From assembly GCA_027924585.1 (NCBI GenBank), contig BSBM01000712.1:444001-508000 (forward strand): 64,000 nucleotides of DNA, written 5' to 3'. Positions 10,871-22,694 of the stretch are shown one piece after another. Each line of letters begins with the position of its first letter. Positions within the stretch are counted from its first letter, which is position 1. The stretch comes from Larix kaempferi (lineage: Eukaryota; Streptophyta; Pinopsida; Pinales; Pinaceae). A program made the translations under genes and the position numbers. Under the pieces are notes generated by a model that was not told the origin of the DNA, did no database searches, and saw only the letters and a list, made by a program, of their open reading frames with translations.

Positions 10871-11213
10871 TTGGCGATAATGACACTTTGGCAAAATATC
10901 AACAAAATTAAAAATACTATCACATCTAAGTTTAAAGAGAAAATATGGGATGAGAAAGATTTAGAGGTTAAAATAAAATTAAGATACTATCAGGAGGTCA
11001 TCAACCCGAATCTAGATGACAAAAAGTTATCTCTATGTGTTAACGAGTTTCAAGAAGAAAATTAATATAGCCAAGATAAGAACGAACTCTCATGAGCTTC
11101 ATAGGGAAACAAGGCGCCAGAGAATTCCTGTAGAGTCCCTAAAGTCGAGGGAAGTCTCTACCATGTCGCCTTTAACCACCACCCAATTACTAAACTTGGT
11201 TAGAAGAGCATGA
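10871..11213 (+). pseudogene. Fragment of a retroelement protein tail (LINE-like, zf-RVT region)
   Basis: Two overlapping frames carry the signal. The first reads KEKIWDEKDLEVKIKLRYYQ and EVINPNLDD up to about 11065. A +1 shift then gives INIAKIRTNSHELHRETRR. The phrase KIRTNSHELH-x-ET is familiar from the C-terminal tail of plant LINE-type reverse transcriptase proteins, just before the zinc-binding CxxC motif. That motif does not follow here: the frame runs into unrelated sequence. The piece is therefore truncated and frameshifted. It lies right after the CACTA end and is in the opposite orientation to the L1 remnant at 12531. Confidence 0.5.
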
Positions 11214-12530
11214 GCAGGAACAATGTCGTTCCCTCCACTCTTCTCAAAATGTAAATTACTATCCAAACTCAAAGAAAATTGTCTAGAACAACTTAAACCC
11301 AAGCAACTAGAGCTGATAAAGCCTATCACCTTGCGAATACAACCATTTACTCACTAGAGAGAGTGGCTCTAGAATGCCTGTTTAGAATAGCCAAGACTCC
11401 ACCATTCACCTCATCCTACCACATGCTTCTATGATTTTATTGTACCCATGCCCTGGTTGAGACCTCTCTTGTACCATCATTTCTCCATGTGCTCAGTTCA
11501 ACATTCTGGGGAGGATACAACGCCATCCCCTCATCCTTTCATGAATTAAATGCATGCAAAATTGACATGTGAAGGGAAGTGCAATGCAAGGGTGTTCTAG
11601 CATCATCTCTCCTCCCTAACCCCCATCCAAGAATAATATTAATTATATTAACCTAATCAAATTTTATATTATTAATTTGATATAAATAATTTCTTTAATA
11701 ATAAAATAGTAATTCCTTTTCAATTATAGTTATATTATAAATTTATTTCATTGTTATTATATAAATAATATAATTCATCATATATAATAATTATATTTAT
11801 ATTTAAATTATTTTTATAAGAATAATTTTAATACTGAAAGGCCAAAGGTCGTCCTCATCACAACCCACGTTGTCAACTAGCACAACTCCTCGTCACAACC
11901 AAGGTTGTCAACTAGCACAACTATATTTATTATTATTAATAATATCGTTGAAATATTAATGCGGAACCATATTAAATATACTAAAGCCAAATCACATAAA
12001 TAATATATATAGTTACGTCAAATCACATCACATGCCCTCGCCATGGGATATATATATCGAGTGTATCGGCCTCTCAGATGATGACCCATTTATCAGCATA
12101 ACAAAAGAAACAATAGTGATAGAATTCACAACCTAGTTAACAAAAGGAACATAGAATCCTTGATGTATGAACACTAACCTCAAGTACATCCAGCTTGATC
12201 ATAGTTTTTAAAGACATCAACCTTAATCATAATTTCCTTTTGATTCTTAGATTTTATTGTGTGAATTCCTTCTTAGGCTACCCCAACAACCTCATGCATT
12301 TTCATACCTTCCAAGAACCAAATATCCACTAGAAATGAAGTTGGACTTGATAATATTTAAATAATCATTTTAGTTATGATACTTGCAATGATTTTGTAGA
12401 TGCAATTACAAATTGAAATGGGCCTAAACTTGTTAAAAGAAAATGGGTAAAATATTTCCATTTGTACTTGATTAATCAATGACTATTCTTAGATTCTCTT
12501 TAATAAGATTAAATAAACGTATATATATAA
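11214..12530. other. Unassigned AT-rich sequence with one short tandem duplication
   Basis: No gene is seen. At about 11850-11930 a unit of about 38 bp containing gttgtcaactagcacaact is repeated twice in tandem. The rest is AT-rich and unrecognised. Confidence 0.5.
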
Positions 12531-14020
12531 TTACATTGGCAGACCATCTGGAATGGGGCTTTTATCTTTCTGAAAACTATGCAACCTCAACAATAATTCC
12601 TCTCTATCAACCTCCTCCATAAGACTTTGATTCTGTTGAATATTTATTAAATGTGGTAGAAAGGAGGTCAAACGAATCACTTTTGTAATTTGAGATCTTC
12701 CTTCGGACTTATAAATATTCCCAAAGAAATATACCACCTCTTTTGCAATATCTTTAAAACTTGTAGCCATTGAACCATATACCATATTGAATTGATACAT
12801 TTCCAGTGATTGGCATACTAGTGAAAGAATTTATTGATTTAGTCACCAAACTTGAGCCATAATGCTCTTTTCTTTTATATCCAATATAATTTCTTGTCAA
12901 ATAAAATATTTATGTTTTTTTCTTCTAGTGTTGAAATCTCTTATTTTGGTTTTGCTATAATAAATCCAAAACCATAATTGTTATACAAATCTACTAGTAT
13001 TGCATCAACTTCAATAAGAAAATTGTCATCTTTTGTCCTTTTAGCGATAAACCATTTAATGGATTCATTCTTAGCCATTTTTTTTCAAATTGTGTAGTAG
13101 AAGATTCTCTGAATGAACCATCAAAAGGTACCCATACCTCCTTAATTATCTTCTTGATAAGGTCTTCATACTGCAACCAACCTGGATTAAATTTGAAAAG
13201 GCTTAGGGTATTTTTATTTGTTGATAGTGATTCCATCAATAGTAGGAGGTATTCTTAGTCTCCTCCACAACTAATCCATTGTATAAGCCTTATCGATTCC
13301 TCCAACCATGGATTGGATATCAAAAACTTGTCCAACCTTTTACATATTCTCTAAATTCATGATGTTTTATTCCTCCATGTAGGATATCAATTTGTTGGTT
13401 ATACATTGCCCAAATATTATTGATTCTTGCAACCATAGCTCAGATATAAAAACAATGCCCAACCTTTTTCCTATTCTCTTAATTCCTAATTTTTTGTTCC
13501 TCTAGGAACAAGACAATTTTGTTGGTTCAACATTAATCACACTTGAGACCTCTAATTTTCTTATAAAATAACTAGATAAGGATTCCACTTGAGCCATGGG
13601 GTCCTAGATCTCTGAAGTCCCCAAAGTATAGAAATTTAGATTACCTATGATTGTCAATTCCTTATTCATCCAACCCAACTGAAAACCTCGTCTTGGTATG
13701 AAAGTCTATCATTGCAAGGCCTACATATATTTAAAACTATAAACTCATTCCCTATATCCTAAGAGTACAAAACTATTATTAAACCAAAATAGAAGGACCA
13801 ATAGTTAGAGAAACGTAGGGTTCTTTTCTTCCACCCAAAGATATGACCCCAAATCTTCCCTTGGAGTCAGTCTACATAAAATCCCAACCCTCTAAGGATT
13901 TTTCTAATTATAAATGTATTTTCCCTCCCTCTGACATGATTTCTTGTAGAAGGACTGCATCAGGGGTTATGCGCCTCCAAAACCATTTTTAGAGCCAATG
14001 TTTTGGAAGGGTTGTACAAG
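12531..14020 (-). pseudogene. L1-type LINE ORF2 remnant, copy 1
   Basis: Read on the minus strand, 14010 down to about 13560 gives an endonuclease-like stretch: LKMVLEAHNP, IRKILRG, HIFGWKKRTL, then NICRPCNDRLSYQDEVFSW. Next, 13239-12994 gives the linker FKFNPGWLQYEDLIKKIIKEVWVPF, and 12800-12531 gives VYFFGNIYKSEGRS, TSFLPHL and DKSPIPDGLPM. The last is the start of the L1 reverse-transcriptase domain (family consensus DKSPGPDG). The order EN, linker, RT fits a plant L1 ORF2. It is broken by many stops and indels, and the RT catalytic part (FADD) is missing because the remnant ends at 12531. A near-identical copy starts at 24010. Confidence 0.75.
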
Positions 14021-15501
14021 CCATTGCAATTTAGGGATAGAATCATTCATCACCCATTGTAGGGTCATTGGTTGTTCAAAGATACCCTTCCAAAGATATT
14101 TGTTTCCAAGACATGATTTCATTGCTAGCTTTATTTTGAGCCTATGATATATAGGATTTTATACCTCTACCATCTCCTTTTGGCCCTCTACCTTCAAAAA
14201 CAACTAGACCACCTTTGACACCTCAATAAAAAATACTAACCCCTTATTTTCTAGGATGGAGGTTATATATCATATTCTCTTCCTTTCCATCCTCAGTTAG
14301 ATCCCTTTAATTTTTATTTATCATCACTCATGTTTATATATGAAGATGTATTTCAATCTTTCTTACCTAATTTTTAGGAATGCTAATTAAAGGGACATAG
14401 AGGGAACCCCTTATCCTAGATAAACCCTATAAAAATTCAACCTTCTCCCAATCACTAGTCTCACTTATATCTAATTATTTTCACATGACCTCAAAACAAT
14501 ATTTCATTCTAGAAAGAAATTAAATTTAGAGGGTTCATCTGTTTTTAATGCTTACTTGAACCTAATGATGGCGATCTAGAAGAAAACATCTTATTTTTAC
14601 ATTCCATTTACCTTGACTGTCCAACAAAAACCATTTACCTTGATTGTGATCTAGAAGAAACATCTCATGGTGGTCAATATTTCCCCATTTACGTTGACTA
14701 TCCAACAAAAAATTGTGCTGATAAAAGATATCAATCTCTTTCACAACAACATATTTAAATGAATTCAAATAATAGTTGACCCTTTTTTCAAATTTTGTAT
14801 TTCAAATTGGTTAGTTATCTTGAGACATATCATCAATATATTAGTCAAGAATGAATGAAAAATATAGAAAAATTTATTGATCCATATAATACTATCTCCT
14901 CCCATGGTCACCTAGAACATGTTAGAGGTCATATTTTATTTTCTATGGCTGTTAAAAATTCAAAACAACACCCACAATAGACCTATAACAACTTGATGGA
15001 TTTGTAGAAAATGCTACACGCATTCCATAGAGAATTCTACAGGTTTGATAAGCAATCAATTTATATAAATTATGATTTGGGTATTTAATATTCTTTATGG
15101 GTGTGTCTATCCCAATGTAATTATTCCTTCTACCAAAAATATCGAATACCCAGTTCACAGATCTTAAGATATGACCAAATCATTAACTGGGCATTTATAA
15201 CCTGCATTGTTGGGGTTGCCAATTAAGAGGCTAGTAATATAATATTCTGTGAATAATTGACATTGTATATCATCAACATGGAGTGATTTGTAACTCAAAT
15301 AAAATTGAATATGTGAACCAATATATGCATCAATGAACCACTGAAATGAATCAAGTTTTATAACTTTAAATATTGATGAACAATTGATGAAAATCTATGC
15401 ATTTTCCATACTTTAATTTCGATCTAGTACTTGTTCAAATCCCTATGTTTTCTTTTCTATCGTATAATAATTTGGAAGCAACATTTATTTGTGTAGGAAA
15501 T
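12704..15501. repeat. Segmental duplication, copy 1, left arm
   Basis: This stretch matches 24010-26809 base for base with only scattered substitutions (a constant offset of about 11306-11308). It begins inside the L1 remnant at ggacttataaatattccc and runs up to the insertion site of the LTR element at 15502. Together with the right arm (21075-21179) it shows that a block already containing the LTR insertion was duplicated. Confidence 0.9.
14021..15496. other. Unassigned sequence between L1 remnant and LTR element
   Basis: This probably contains the decayed 5' part of the L1 element on the minus strand. A small internal repeat, with frame phrase FLLDSQGKW and FLLDHNQGKW on the minus strand, occurs at 14575-14720 and is conserved in copy 2 (25885-26030). 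I see no other gene. Confidence 0.45.
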
Positions 15502-17527
15502 TGTAATGTCCCTTATTATGAGTTTTATTAAAATTGCAATTTTCCACTTTTTTCCTTGGTTCGACCTTTGACTAGTTTCGATCTCTAGGTCCCAAATTTG
15601 CCCCAAATGATCCCAAATCTTCTGAGAAGGTATATGAATGATATTATAACATACATATGTGTTTCAGGGATGCCTTTGTACCTTTAAAACACTTCTGCAA
15701 ATACTCTTTCAATTCTGGTCAATGTAGGTAACTTTACTAGTGATTTCCCTTTGACTAGTATTGGTCTCTAGGTCTCAAATTGACTCCAAATGCCTTCAAA
15801 TATTCAAGGAAGGTTTATGAATGATATTAGGAATTGAATATGATGTTCAGGGATAACATATGGCCACCAAAATACCTCTGAAAACTCTCTTAATATTCTG
15901 GACCAAGTATGCAATTTTACGAGTAATTTGGGGTTCAAATCCCCCTAAGGTAAGTACTGAAAATGGCTTCCCAAATGCCTCCAAACCCACTCAAATTTAT
16001 GAAAAGAGGTAATTAATGTGTTAAGTATGTTATTAAGGTCTCATATGAACCATTAATGGTTTATTACAACTGTTATCACCCTCTCCCATTCAACTGCAAA
16101 AATCCCCAATTCGACCCTTGGGGAAATGGCACTATTTCTTCTCCCAATGCAATTAAACTGAGTAAAAATGCTTCAAATGCTCAAGTACAGTACATGAAAC
16201 TTGTATAATACATCCATGGAAGTATATTTATCACAAATATATCAGAGAATCATCCATTCATTCAAAATCATCATCAATACATTGGCTCACAACAAGGTAG
16301 TGGGGAAATGACATTGTTCTTCCATTAAAAATGAGATTTATACATTTCTACTTGGAATTTCGACCTGAAACTTTTTGGAGATGAAGAACAGAGTATTTAA
16401 TTCATATTAAAAAATAAATGGGGCATTAGAAGCTCACCCAAAGAGTACAATAGCTCACAAAAAACGCCCTCCCTCAAGGATCAAGAATATGCCATCAAAA
16501 CTGGAAATGGTTGAAGGAGCGAGCTGCAATAGAAGAAACCATGAGCTTCGCTGTAGCTTACACCTGCAAATAAAGACTCCATTAAAGCTCCAATTGAAAG
16601 GTCTAAATGGAATTTCCAATTGCCAACTTGGATGGGAATCTTTCACCCTCGAAATTGGCTAAGGCAAGAAACTAGTCATCCACTAGCTCTCCCTCTTCAC
16701 AATTGCAATTGCAAATTCTACAAATGATCAAAAGCTAGTTTCATTCTTTGTTATTGAAATTTATAAACTTCTAATGTCCTCCATGGGTCGAATTCCTTCC
16801 AAGAGACTCATGCCAACTCATGTTGGGAAGAGATTACAAAGAACGCCACTTGCACAACAATTCCTAGTCTCCCACTTCCACCAAATCACATGTGGAAGCA
16901 TCTTAGCTGCCCTAACACCGTTGAGCGCCCTCTTGGAGTCTATTTTTAGCCCTGACATGTCATATATGTCATATGTCAGCCTTCAGGTCTAATTTGTGTC
17001 ATAGGTGTCATAGCATCTTCATTATTGTTGTCATAGAGCTAGGGAATCTAGCCCAAGTGTCTCACTAGCTCCAAATTGCCTCTTCCTCTTCCATGGGAGT
17101 TACTCTTCCTCTATATTTCGACCTTGGATGAGTCATGCAATGAATAATACATTTTGGACTCCCCCAAGTATGTTACCATTCACCTTGAATTTGAATTGGT
17201 GAGAGAATGATGCCAAATGTAGTGGGGAAATCTAGCCATATGTGGGTCCCACTTCCTCCATGTGTATTCATGATGAAATGCCACTTTTATTTTCACTTGT
17301 ATATATTTATTTAGATCCTTTATTAAATATTTATTCCATTCTAATGTTCAAACATCATTTATTATCCCCATTATTCCAAATCCCAAAGCTTCCACCCCAA
17401 ACCTAGGAAACTAGTAATTTTTCTCCTTGGCAATTATTTGACCTTTAGCATCAATTTGACAAACTCTAATGAATAGAGCCAATGTGATTAGGCCATTGTG
17501 ACCCAATACCAAATTTGGGACATGACA
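15502..17527 (-). repeat. 3' LTR of the non-autonomous element
   Basis: This 2026-bp repeat has plus-strand ends TGTAATGTCCC and GGGACATGACA. It pairs with 19049-21074, and the solo LTR at 26810-28835 is the third copy. Small open frames inside (for example 16455-16646 and 16774-16992) are not conserved in length among the copies. Confidence 0.92.
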
Positions 17528-18031
17528 AATCCTCCCTTCCCAATATTGCTTGTCCTCAAGCAATTTTAAATGTGGGTGTTGAAAAACCTGCTTTCTGTAT
17601 AATTCTTTGAAGTTGCCATTGAATTGCCCAACCTTGAGTCTTTGAGTTTCCATGAAGATTTTAGAGAGCAACCACCATGCTTGCTGCTGCACTACTCTGA
17701 TTAAAATCACTTTATTAAGTGGGGAATCCATCTCCCATACTGCTTGCTTCCCCAAAAAATATGGAACCAATGAGATAAAAATTATTCCAGGGTCCCATTG
17801 CTTGTATTGCACCCCAACAATTAAAAGTGCTGTCCAACCCATACCATCAGATAAGAGGATTCCTGGATCCCATTTTCTTGTATGCATTCTTCCAAACATC
17901 ATGAGTACAAAATATATATTATCAAAGTACATAACAACATAATGAAAATGTACATAAAGGAGATGCTTCATCAAAGAGTCATGAAAGTGCTTATACCTCC
18001 AAGCATGTAGACCACCATTTTCCAAGGGCAT
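17411..18031 (-). CDS. Internal reading frame of non-autonomous LTR element (WDPGI-repeat protein)
   Basis: This frame of 206 codons starts in the interior and ends inside the 3' LTR. It contains the phrase KWDPGILLSDGMGWTALL and a related QWDPGI about 30 residues later. It also has a central aromatic-rich stretch and a basic part (MKHLLYVHFHY, RLKVGQFNGNFKELYRKQ). I recognise no enzymatic domain. Similar WDPGI-type phrases occur, as far as I recall, in unannotated plant non-autonomous LTR elements. The three minus-strand frames at 18363-18950, 18044-18376 and 17411-18031 follow one another in order, so they may be pieces of one decayed frame. Whether a protein is made is unknown. Confidence 0.35.
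   Translation of the reverse strand: MPLENGGLHAWRYKHFHDSLMKHLLYVHFHYVVMYFDNIYFVLMMFGRMHTRKWDPGILLSDGMGWTALLIVGVQYKQWDPGIIFISLVPYFLGKQAVWEMDSPLNKVILIRVVQQQAWWLLSKIFMETQRLKVGQFNGNFKELYRKQVFQHPHLKLLEDKQYWEGRICHVPNLVLGHNGLITLALFIRVCQIDAKGQIIAKEKNY
17528..17545 (-). promoter_or_regulatory. Polypurine tract of non-autonomous element
   Basis: On the minus strand the sequence tattgggaagggaggatt directly abuts the start of the 3' LTR. This is the position and composition expected of the plus-strand primer. Just upstream on the same strand, gcttgaggacaagcaa is a phrase commonly seen near the end of plant LTR-element interiors. Confidence 0.75.
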
Positions 18032-18043
18032 ACAATCTTCAAG

Positions 18044-18376
18044 TCACCCATCAAATATGATCCAATGACATAGGTGAGGATCCCAAGTCCGATAGTTCTT
18101 CTCCAAGAGAATGTGATATGCATCAAAATATTCAGCCATGCATTCTTTCATCCAAGAAGTGAATGAAGAATCTCCACTAAAATCTGAACCAAATAATGAG
18201 CAGGAAAAACAAGGAGAATTCAAAGGACTCAAAGAAGTCTCATACATACATCCATGAGGATATGTATCATCATAAGGTAAAGCAATATGCTGCTGCAATT
18301 CTAAATAATGAGGTGGTCTATTCATGTCATCATCAAAAGGAGCGGTAGGAGTTTCATACCCCTCATGTGGCACCAC
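18044..18376 (-). CDS. Internal reading frame of non-autonomous element, middle part
   Basis: This frame of 110 codons begins MVPHEGYETPTAPFDDD and contains a Cys/Ser/Phe-rich phrase (PCFSCSLFGSDFSGDSSF) and WMKECMAEYFDAYHILLEKNYRTWDP near its end. That ending again carries the WDP phrase seen in the next frame. It overlaps the preceding frame (18363-18950) by a few codons in another phase, as expected if one original frame was shifted by an indel. No domain is recognised. Confidence 0.35.
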   Translation of the reverse strand: MVPHEGYETPTAPFDDDMNRPPHYLELQQHIALPYDDTYPHGCMYETSLSPLNSPCFSCSLFGSDFSGDSSFTSWMKECMAEYFDAYHILLEKNYRTWDPHLCHWIIFDG

Positions 18377-18950
18377 TATGAAAAAAACCTTTCACCCAAT
18401 TTTCATCCCAAAGTGATGTGGATGGAAAAGAAGTGTGGGGTGAGGAATTATGAACCAACTTTAATTCTTTACAACTCTTACCCATTGAAATATTTAATTC
18501 ATCTTCTCCATAATTGGCTGGTCCAACTATTGTGAGATCATGTACCTCTTCCAAGGCTTTGCAACTATCTCCATGAGGCAACTCATAATCCCTTTGAACA
18601 AGGACAAGTGCTTGTCCTTCTTCTTGTTTTAGTGTAGCATATTCAAGAACCTGCATATCAACATGTACCTCACGTTCCACAATTACATTAGGTTCCTCTT
18701 TTGTGGCATAAATTGTTTCATCCTTTTCCTTGAAAAGGGAACCATTGCTCATTATTTTTTCCGAGTTGCTTCCAATTTCACTAAGCAACAATCTGAACTC
18801 TTGAAAGTATTGTCTCCACTTGTCTTCAAAGGATGGTTCAAGTAATTTCCTAAACTCCTCATTCTCCTTTAAGGTTCCTTTCTCATCCTTACTCATGGTG
18901 ACCAATGAATGCACTTCTTCTCCTACTTCGTCCCTTTCACCAGAGTACAT
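18363..18950 (-). CDS. Internal reading frame of non-autonomous element, acidic first part
   Basis: This frame of 195 codons begins about 100 bp inside the 5' LTR boundary, after the primer-binding site. It is rich in Glu and Lys (for example GTLKENEEFRKLLEPSFEDK), predicts coiled coil in its first half, and has no zinc knuckle or capsid-like motif that I can name. Its position right after the primer-binding site is where gag normally starts. It may be a gag-derived or accessory frame used only for packaging. Confidence 0.4.
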   Translation of the reverse strand: MYSGERDEVGEEVHSLVTMSKDEKGTLKENEEFRKLLEPSFEDKWRQYFQEFRLLLSEIGSNSEKIMSNGSLFKEKDETIYATKEEPNVIVEREVHVDMQVLEYATLKQEEGQALVLVQRDYELPHGDSCKALEEVHDLTIVGPANYGEDELNISMGKSCKELKLVHNSSPHTSFPSTSLWDENWVKGFFHSGAT

Positions 18951-19035
18951 CCAGTTTCAGTTTCTAAGGGTGGTGGCTTATTTATTTGACTCCTGGTCTT
19001 CATTAATGTTCTACCACATCAGGTGCCAAGACAAT

Positions 19036-19047
19036 GCTCTGATACCA
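19036..19047 (-). promoter_or_regulatory. Primer-binding site, initiator Met tRNA type
   Basis: On the minus strand TGGTATCAGAGC follows one base after the 5' LTR end. This is the complement of the 3' end of plant initiator Met tRNA, the commonest primer of plant LTR retrotransposons. Confidence 0.9.
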
Positions 19048-19048
19048 C

Positions 19049-21074
19049 TGTAATGTCCCTTATTAGGAATTTTATTAAAATTGCAATTTCCCACTTTTTT
19101 CCTTGGTTCGACCTTAAACTAGTTTCGATCTCTAGGTCCCAAATTTGCCCCAAATGATCCCAAATCTTCTGAGAAGGTATATGAATGATATTAGAACATA
19201 CATATGTGTTTTAGGGATGCCTTTGTACCTTTAAAACACTTCTGCAAATACTCTTTCAATTCTGGTCAATGTAGGTAACTTTACTAGTGATTTCCCTTTG
19301 ACTAGTATTGGTCTCTAGGTCTCAAATTGACTCCAAATGCCTTCAAATATTCAAGGAAGGTTTATGAATGATATTAGGAATTGAATATGATGTTCAGGGA
19401 TAACATATGGCCACCAAAAGACCTCTGAAAACTCTCTTAAGATTCTGGACCAAGTATGCAATTTTACGAGTAATTTGGGGTTCAAATCCCCCTAAGGTAA
19501 GTACTGAAAATGGCTTCCCAAATGCCTCCAAACCCACTCAAATTTATGAAAAGAGGTAAGTAATGTGTTAAGTATGTTATTAAGGTCTCATATGCACCAT
19601 TAATGGTTTATTACAACTATTCTCACCCTCTCCCATTCAACTGCAAAAATCCCCAATTCGACCCTTGGGGAAATGGCACTATTTCTTCTCCCAATGCAAT
19701 TAAACTGAGTAAAAATGCTTCAAATGCTCAAGTACAGTACATGAAACTTGTATAAGACATCCATGGTAGTATATTTATCACAAATATATCAGAGAATCAT
19801 CCATTCATTCGAAATCATCATCAATACATTGGCTCACAACAAGGTAGTGGGGAAATGGCATTGTTCTTCCATTAAAAATGAGATTTATACATTTCTACTT
19901 GGAATTTCGACCTGAAAATTTTTGGAGATGAAGAACAGAGTATTTAATTCATATTACAAAATAAATGGGGCATTAGAAGCTCCCCCAAAGTGTACAATAG
20001 CTCACCAAAAACGCCCTCCCTCAAGGATCAAGAATATGCCATCAAAACTGGAAATGGTTGAAGGAGCGAGCTGCAATAGAAGAAACCATGAGATTCACTA
20101 CAGCTTACACCTGAAAATAAAGACTCCATTAAATCTCCAAATGAAATTTCTCAATGGCCTTTCCAATTGCCAACTTGGATGGGAATCTTTCACCCTCGAA
20201 ATTGGCTAAGGCAAGAAACTAGTCATCCACTAGCTCTCCCTCTTCACAATTGCAATTGCAAATTCTAAAAATGATCAAAAGCTAGTTTCATTCTTTGTTA
20301 TTGACATTTATAAACTTCTAATTCACTCCATGGGTCAAATTCCTTCCAAGAGACTCATGCCAACTCATGTTGGGAAGAGATTCCAAAGAACGCCACTTGC
20401 ACAACAATTCCTAGTCTCCCACTTCCACCAAATCACATGTGGAAGCATCTTAGCTGCCCTAACACCCTTGAGCGCCCTCTTGGAGTCTATTTTTATCCCT
20501 GACATGTCATATATGTCATATGTCAGCCTTCAGGTCTGATTTGTGTCATAGGTGTCATAGCATCTTCATTATTGTTGTCATAGAGCTAGGGAATCTAGCC
20601 CAAGTGTCTCACTAGCTCCAAATTGCCTCTTCCTCTTCCATGGGAGTTACTCTTCCTCTATATTTTGACCTTGGATGAGTCATGCAATGAATAATACCTT
20701 TTGGAATCCCCCAAGTATGTTACCATTCACCTTGAATTCGAATTGGTGAGAGAATGATGCCAAATGTAGTGGGGAAATCTAGCCATATGTGGGTCCCACT
20801 TCCTCCATGTGTCTTCATGATGAAATGCCACTTTGATTTTCACTTGTATATATTTATTTATATCCTTTATTAAATATTTATGCCATTCTAATGTTCAAAC
20901 ATCATTTATTATCCCCATTATTCCAAATCCCAAAGCTTCCACCCCAAACCTAGGAAACTAGTAATTTTCCTCCTTGACAATTATTTGACCTTTAGCATCA
21001 ATTTGACAAACTCTAATGAATAGAGCCAATGTGATTAGGCCATTGTGACCCAATACCAAATTTGGGACATGACA
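19049..21074 (-). repeat. 5' LTR of the non-autonomous element
   Basis: This 2026-bp repeat is the partner of 15502-17527, differing by scattered substitutions. It starts at the high-coordinate side with TGTCATGTCCC and ends at 19049 next to the primer-binding site. The flank GAAAT at 21075-21079 is the second copy of the target duplication. Confidence 0.92.
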
Positions 21075-21179
21075 GAAATTATTCTACAACAACTTCTTCC
21101 GCTACAGGTTCTTGTGGAGCAACATATTCTTCTTTTTACAATAGTCTCCTAAGCTTGTCCATGTGTACTAGTTGTTTTT
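21075..21179. repeat. Segmental duplication, copy 1, right arm
   Basis: The 105 bp after the LTR element match 28836-28940 after the solo LTR almost exactly. Similarity stops at the T run ending at 21179, where the Ogre/Tat-like segment begins. Confidence 0.88.
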
Positions 21180-21955
21180 GTCCATGATTTATGAAGTTGA
21201 CCACTTGATTAGTTTTGAAAAGAAGTCTATGGTCAACAAAATATTGGCCTGCCAAAATAGCCACTCGGGGTGTTTTGCACCTAAAACTGGCCTAAATGGC
21301 CTTAGGAAAATGCCCGCCATTTTTCACCTTTGATGGATAATTTTTTTATGACAGCATAAGTTTGTAGGTGGATGGTTTATTCACATTACCATTGTTTTAG
21401 TTTTGAAACAAAGTATCTAGTAAAGGAGACATTTTCTTGCCAAAATGGCCATTCATCTTGTTGTGCACCCTCAAAGAAAAATTGTCGCCATTGGGAAAAT
21501 TGGTTTAAGTATTGAAAAAAATGGCTTGAGTAACATTGGGAAAATGCCCACCATTTCTCATCTACCAGGGAAACATTTTTTAGGAAAGCATAAGCTTGTA
21601 GGTGGATGATTTATGCACTTGAACACTGGATCAGGTTTGAAACAAAGTCTATGGTAAATAAAATATTGGCCTTCCAAAACAGCCACTCATCCTGTTTTGC
21701 ACCTAAAACTGACCTAAATGGCCTTAGAAAAATGCCCGCCATTTCTCATATTTCAGGGATAAAAAATTTCTGAGAGCATAAGTTTGTTGGTGGATGATTT
21801 ATTTAATTTAATATTGACTCATTTTGTAAAAAAATACTTTGTTCATGGAGATATTTTCCTTCCAAAACAACCATTCATCCTTTTTTGCACCCTCCCAAAA
21901 AAGTGCTCACCATTGGAAAAATTGGTTAAGTGTTGAAAAAAGGGGCTTAAGTAGC
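21180..21955 (+). repeat. Imperfect tandem repeats, likely 3' untranslated part of an Ogre/Tat-like element
   Basis: A block with the phrases aaaatattggcc, gccactc, tgttttgcacctaaaact and aaatgcccgcc is present at about 21236 and again at about 21659, roughly 424 bp apart. Diverged half units lie in between (about 21430-21560) and after (about 21840-21930). Tandem repeats of this kind sit between the coding region and the 3' LTR in many plant Ogre/Tat elements. The block ends in aaaaaaggggctt, a purine tract right before the LTR at 21956. Confidence 0.6.
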
Positions 21956-22674
21956 TGTTAACACCCAAAAAGTGCTCACTAGCTCATTTCCTTATTCACA
22001 TGACCCATTTGTCCACTTTTTCACCATTTGAGCCTCTGAAGCCACCAAAAGGTCACCAAGAGACCTTAATACACCGCTTTTTCCACTCAAAATGAATATT
22101 TTTCCTAAAAAAGCATAAAAAACCTAAAAAAAGGTCCATAATTCCCAAAAATATTAAAAAGGGAATACAAATATTAAAAATATTCAAAAAAGAAAAAAGG
22201 AGGGAAAAGGTACCTAAACCATGTTGGTCAATACCATTGGTTTCCTCAAAACTTTAATGGTATTCCCCACCACCAAAACCTATAAAAAGGTGGTAGGGGC
22301 TCCTCACTTTACATCCATCCATCTTCCTATCCTCATGTTGCCAAAATCTCCCTTGAGCTTTTGGCCATTGTAGCTACCTTGGAGAAAGGACCCTTTGGAG
22401 TTTGGAGCTGCTCACCCTTGGAGCTTCTCAACTATCTTCATCACTTGGAGGTATTATTATTGCAAGCACTTGCTTGCCCCCATTATCAATACAAATTTAT
22501 TTTTTCTATTTTATTGTTCTTGTTTTTTTTTAATTCAAAAGTTTATTATGATATGCACATGTTAGTTTAGTTTAGATTTAGATTTAGTTTATTGTTTTTG
22601 CTTAATATTGAAACTGATGCTACTAGTTAGCAGGTGCCCATAGCACTAAGCTTGGTTGCAAAATCAAGCCAACA
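21956..22674 (+). mobile_element. LTR of an Ogre/Tat-like Ty3/gypsy element
   Basis: This 719-bp unit begins TGTTAACACCC and ends AAGCCAACA, with TG...CA ends and a short TGTT/AACA inverted repeat. It contains a good TATA box (tataaaaagg at 22281). The purine tract on its left and the primer-binding site on its right place it as both a 3' and a 5' LTR, so it joins two interiors. No second copy exists in the window, so the boundaries rest on terminal signals and not on an LTR alignment. Confidence 0.65.
22281..22290 (+). promoter_or_regulatory. TATA box of the Ogre/Tat-like LTR
   Basis: The sequence cctataaaaagg lies about 390 bp before the LTR end, a plausible core promoter position for the U3/R boundary. 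Confidence 0.5.
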
Positions 22675-22679
22675 GTTTT

Positions 22680-22694
22680 TGGCGACTCCGCTGG
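22680..22694 (+). promoter_or_regulatory. Primer-binding site of Ogre/Tat type
   Basis: TGGCGACTCCGCTGG starts five bases after the LTR end. This matches the primer site usually reported for plant Ogre/Tat elements and attributed to Arg tRNA. I have not checked it against a tRNA sequence. Confidence 0.65.

Larger units (their letters stand above)
15502..21074 (-). mobile_element. Complete non-autonomous LTR retrotransposon
   Basis: Two direct repeats of 2026 bp (15502-17527 and 19049-21074) bound a 1.5-kb interior. On the minus strand each LTR runs from TGTCATGTCCC to GGGACATTACA, with the usual TG...CA ends. A 5-bp target duplication GAAAT lies at 15497-15501 and 21075-21079. On the minus strand the 5' LTR (19049-21074) is followed after one base by a primer-binding site for initiator Met tRNA, and a purine-rich tract precedes the 3' LTR (15502-17527). 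The interior lacks gag zinc knuckle, protease, RT or integrase, so the element depended on another element for movement. The LTRs differ by a few percent by eye, so it is not recent. A solo LTR of the same insertion is at 26810-28835. Confidence 0.92.
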
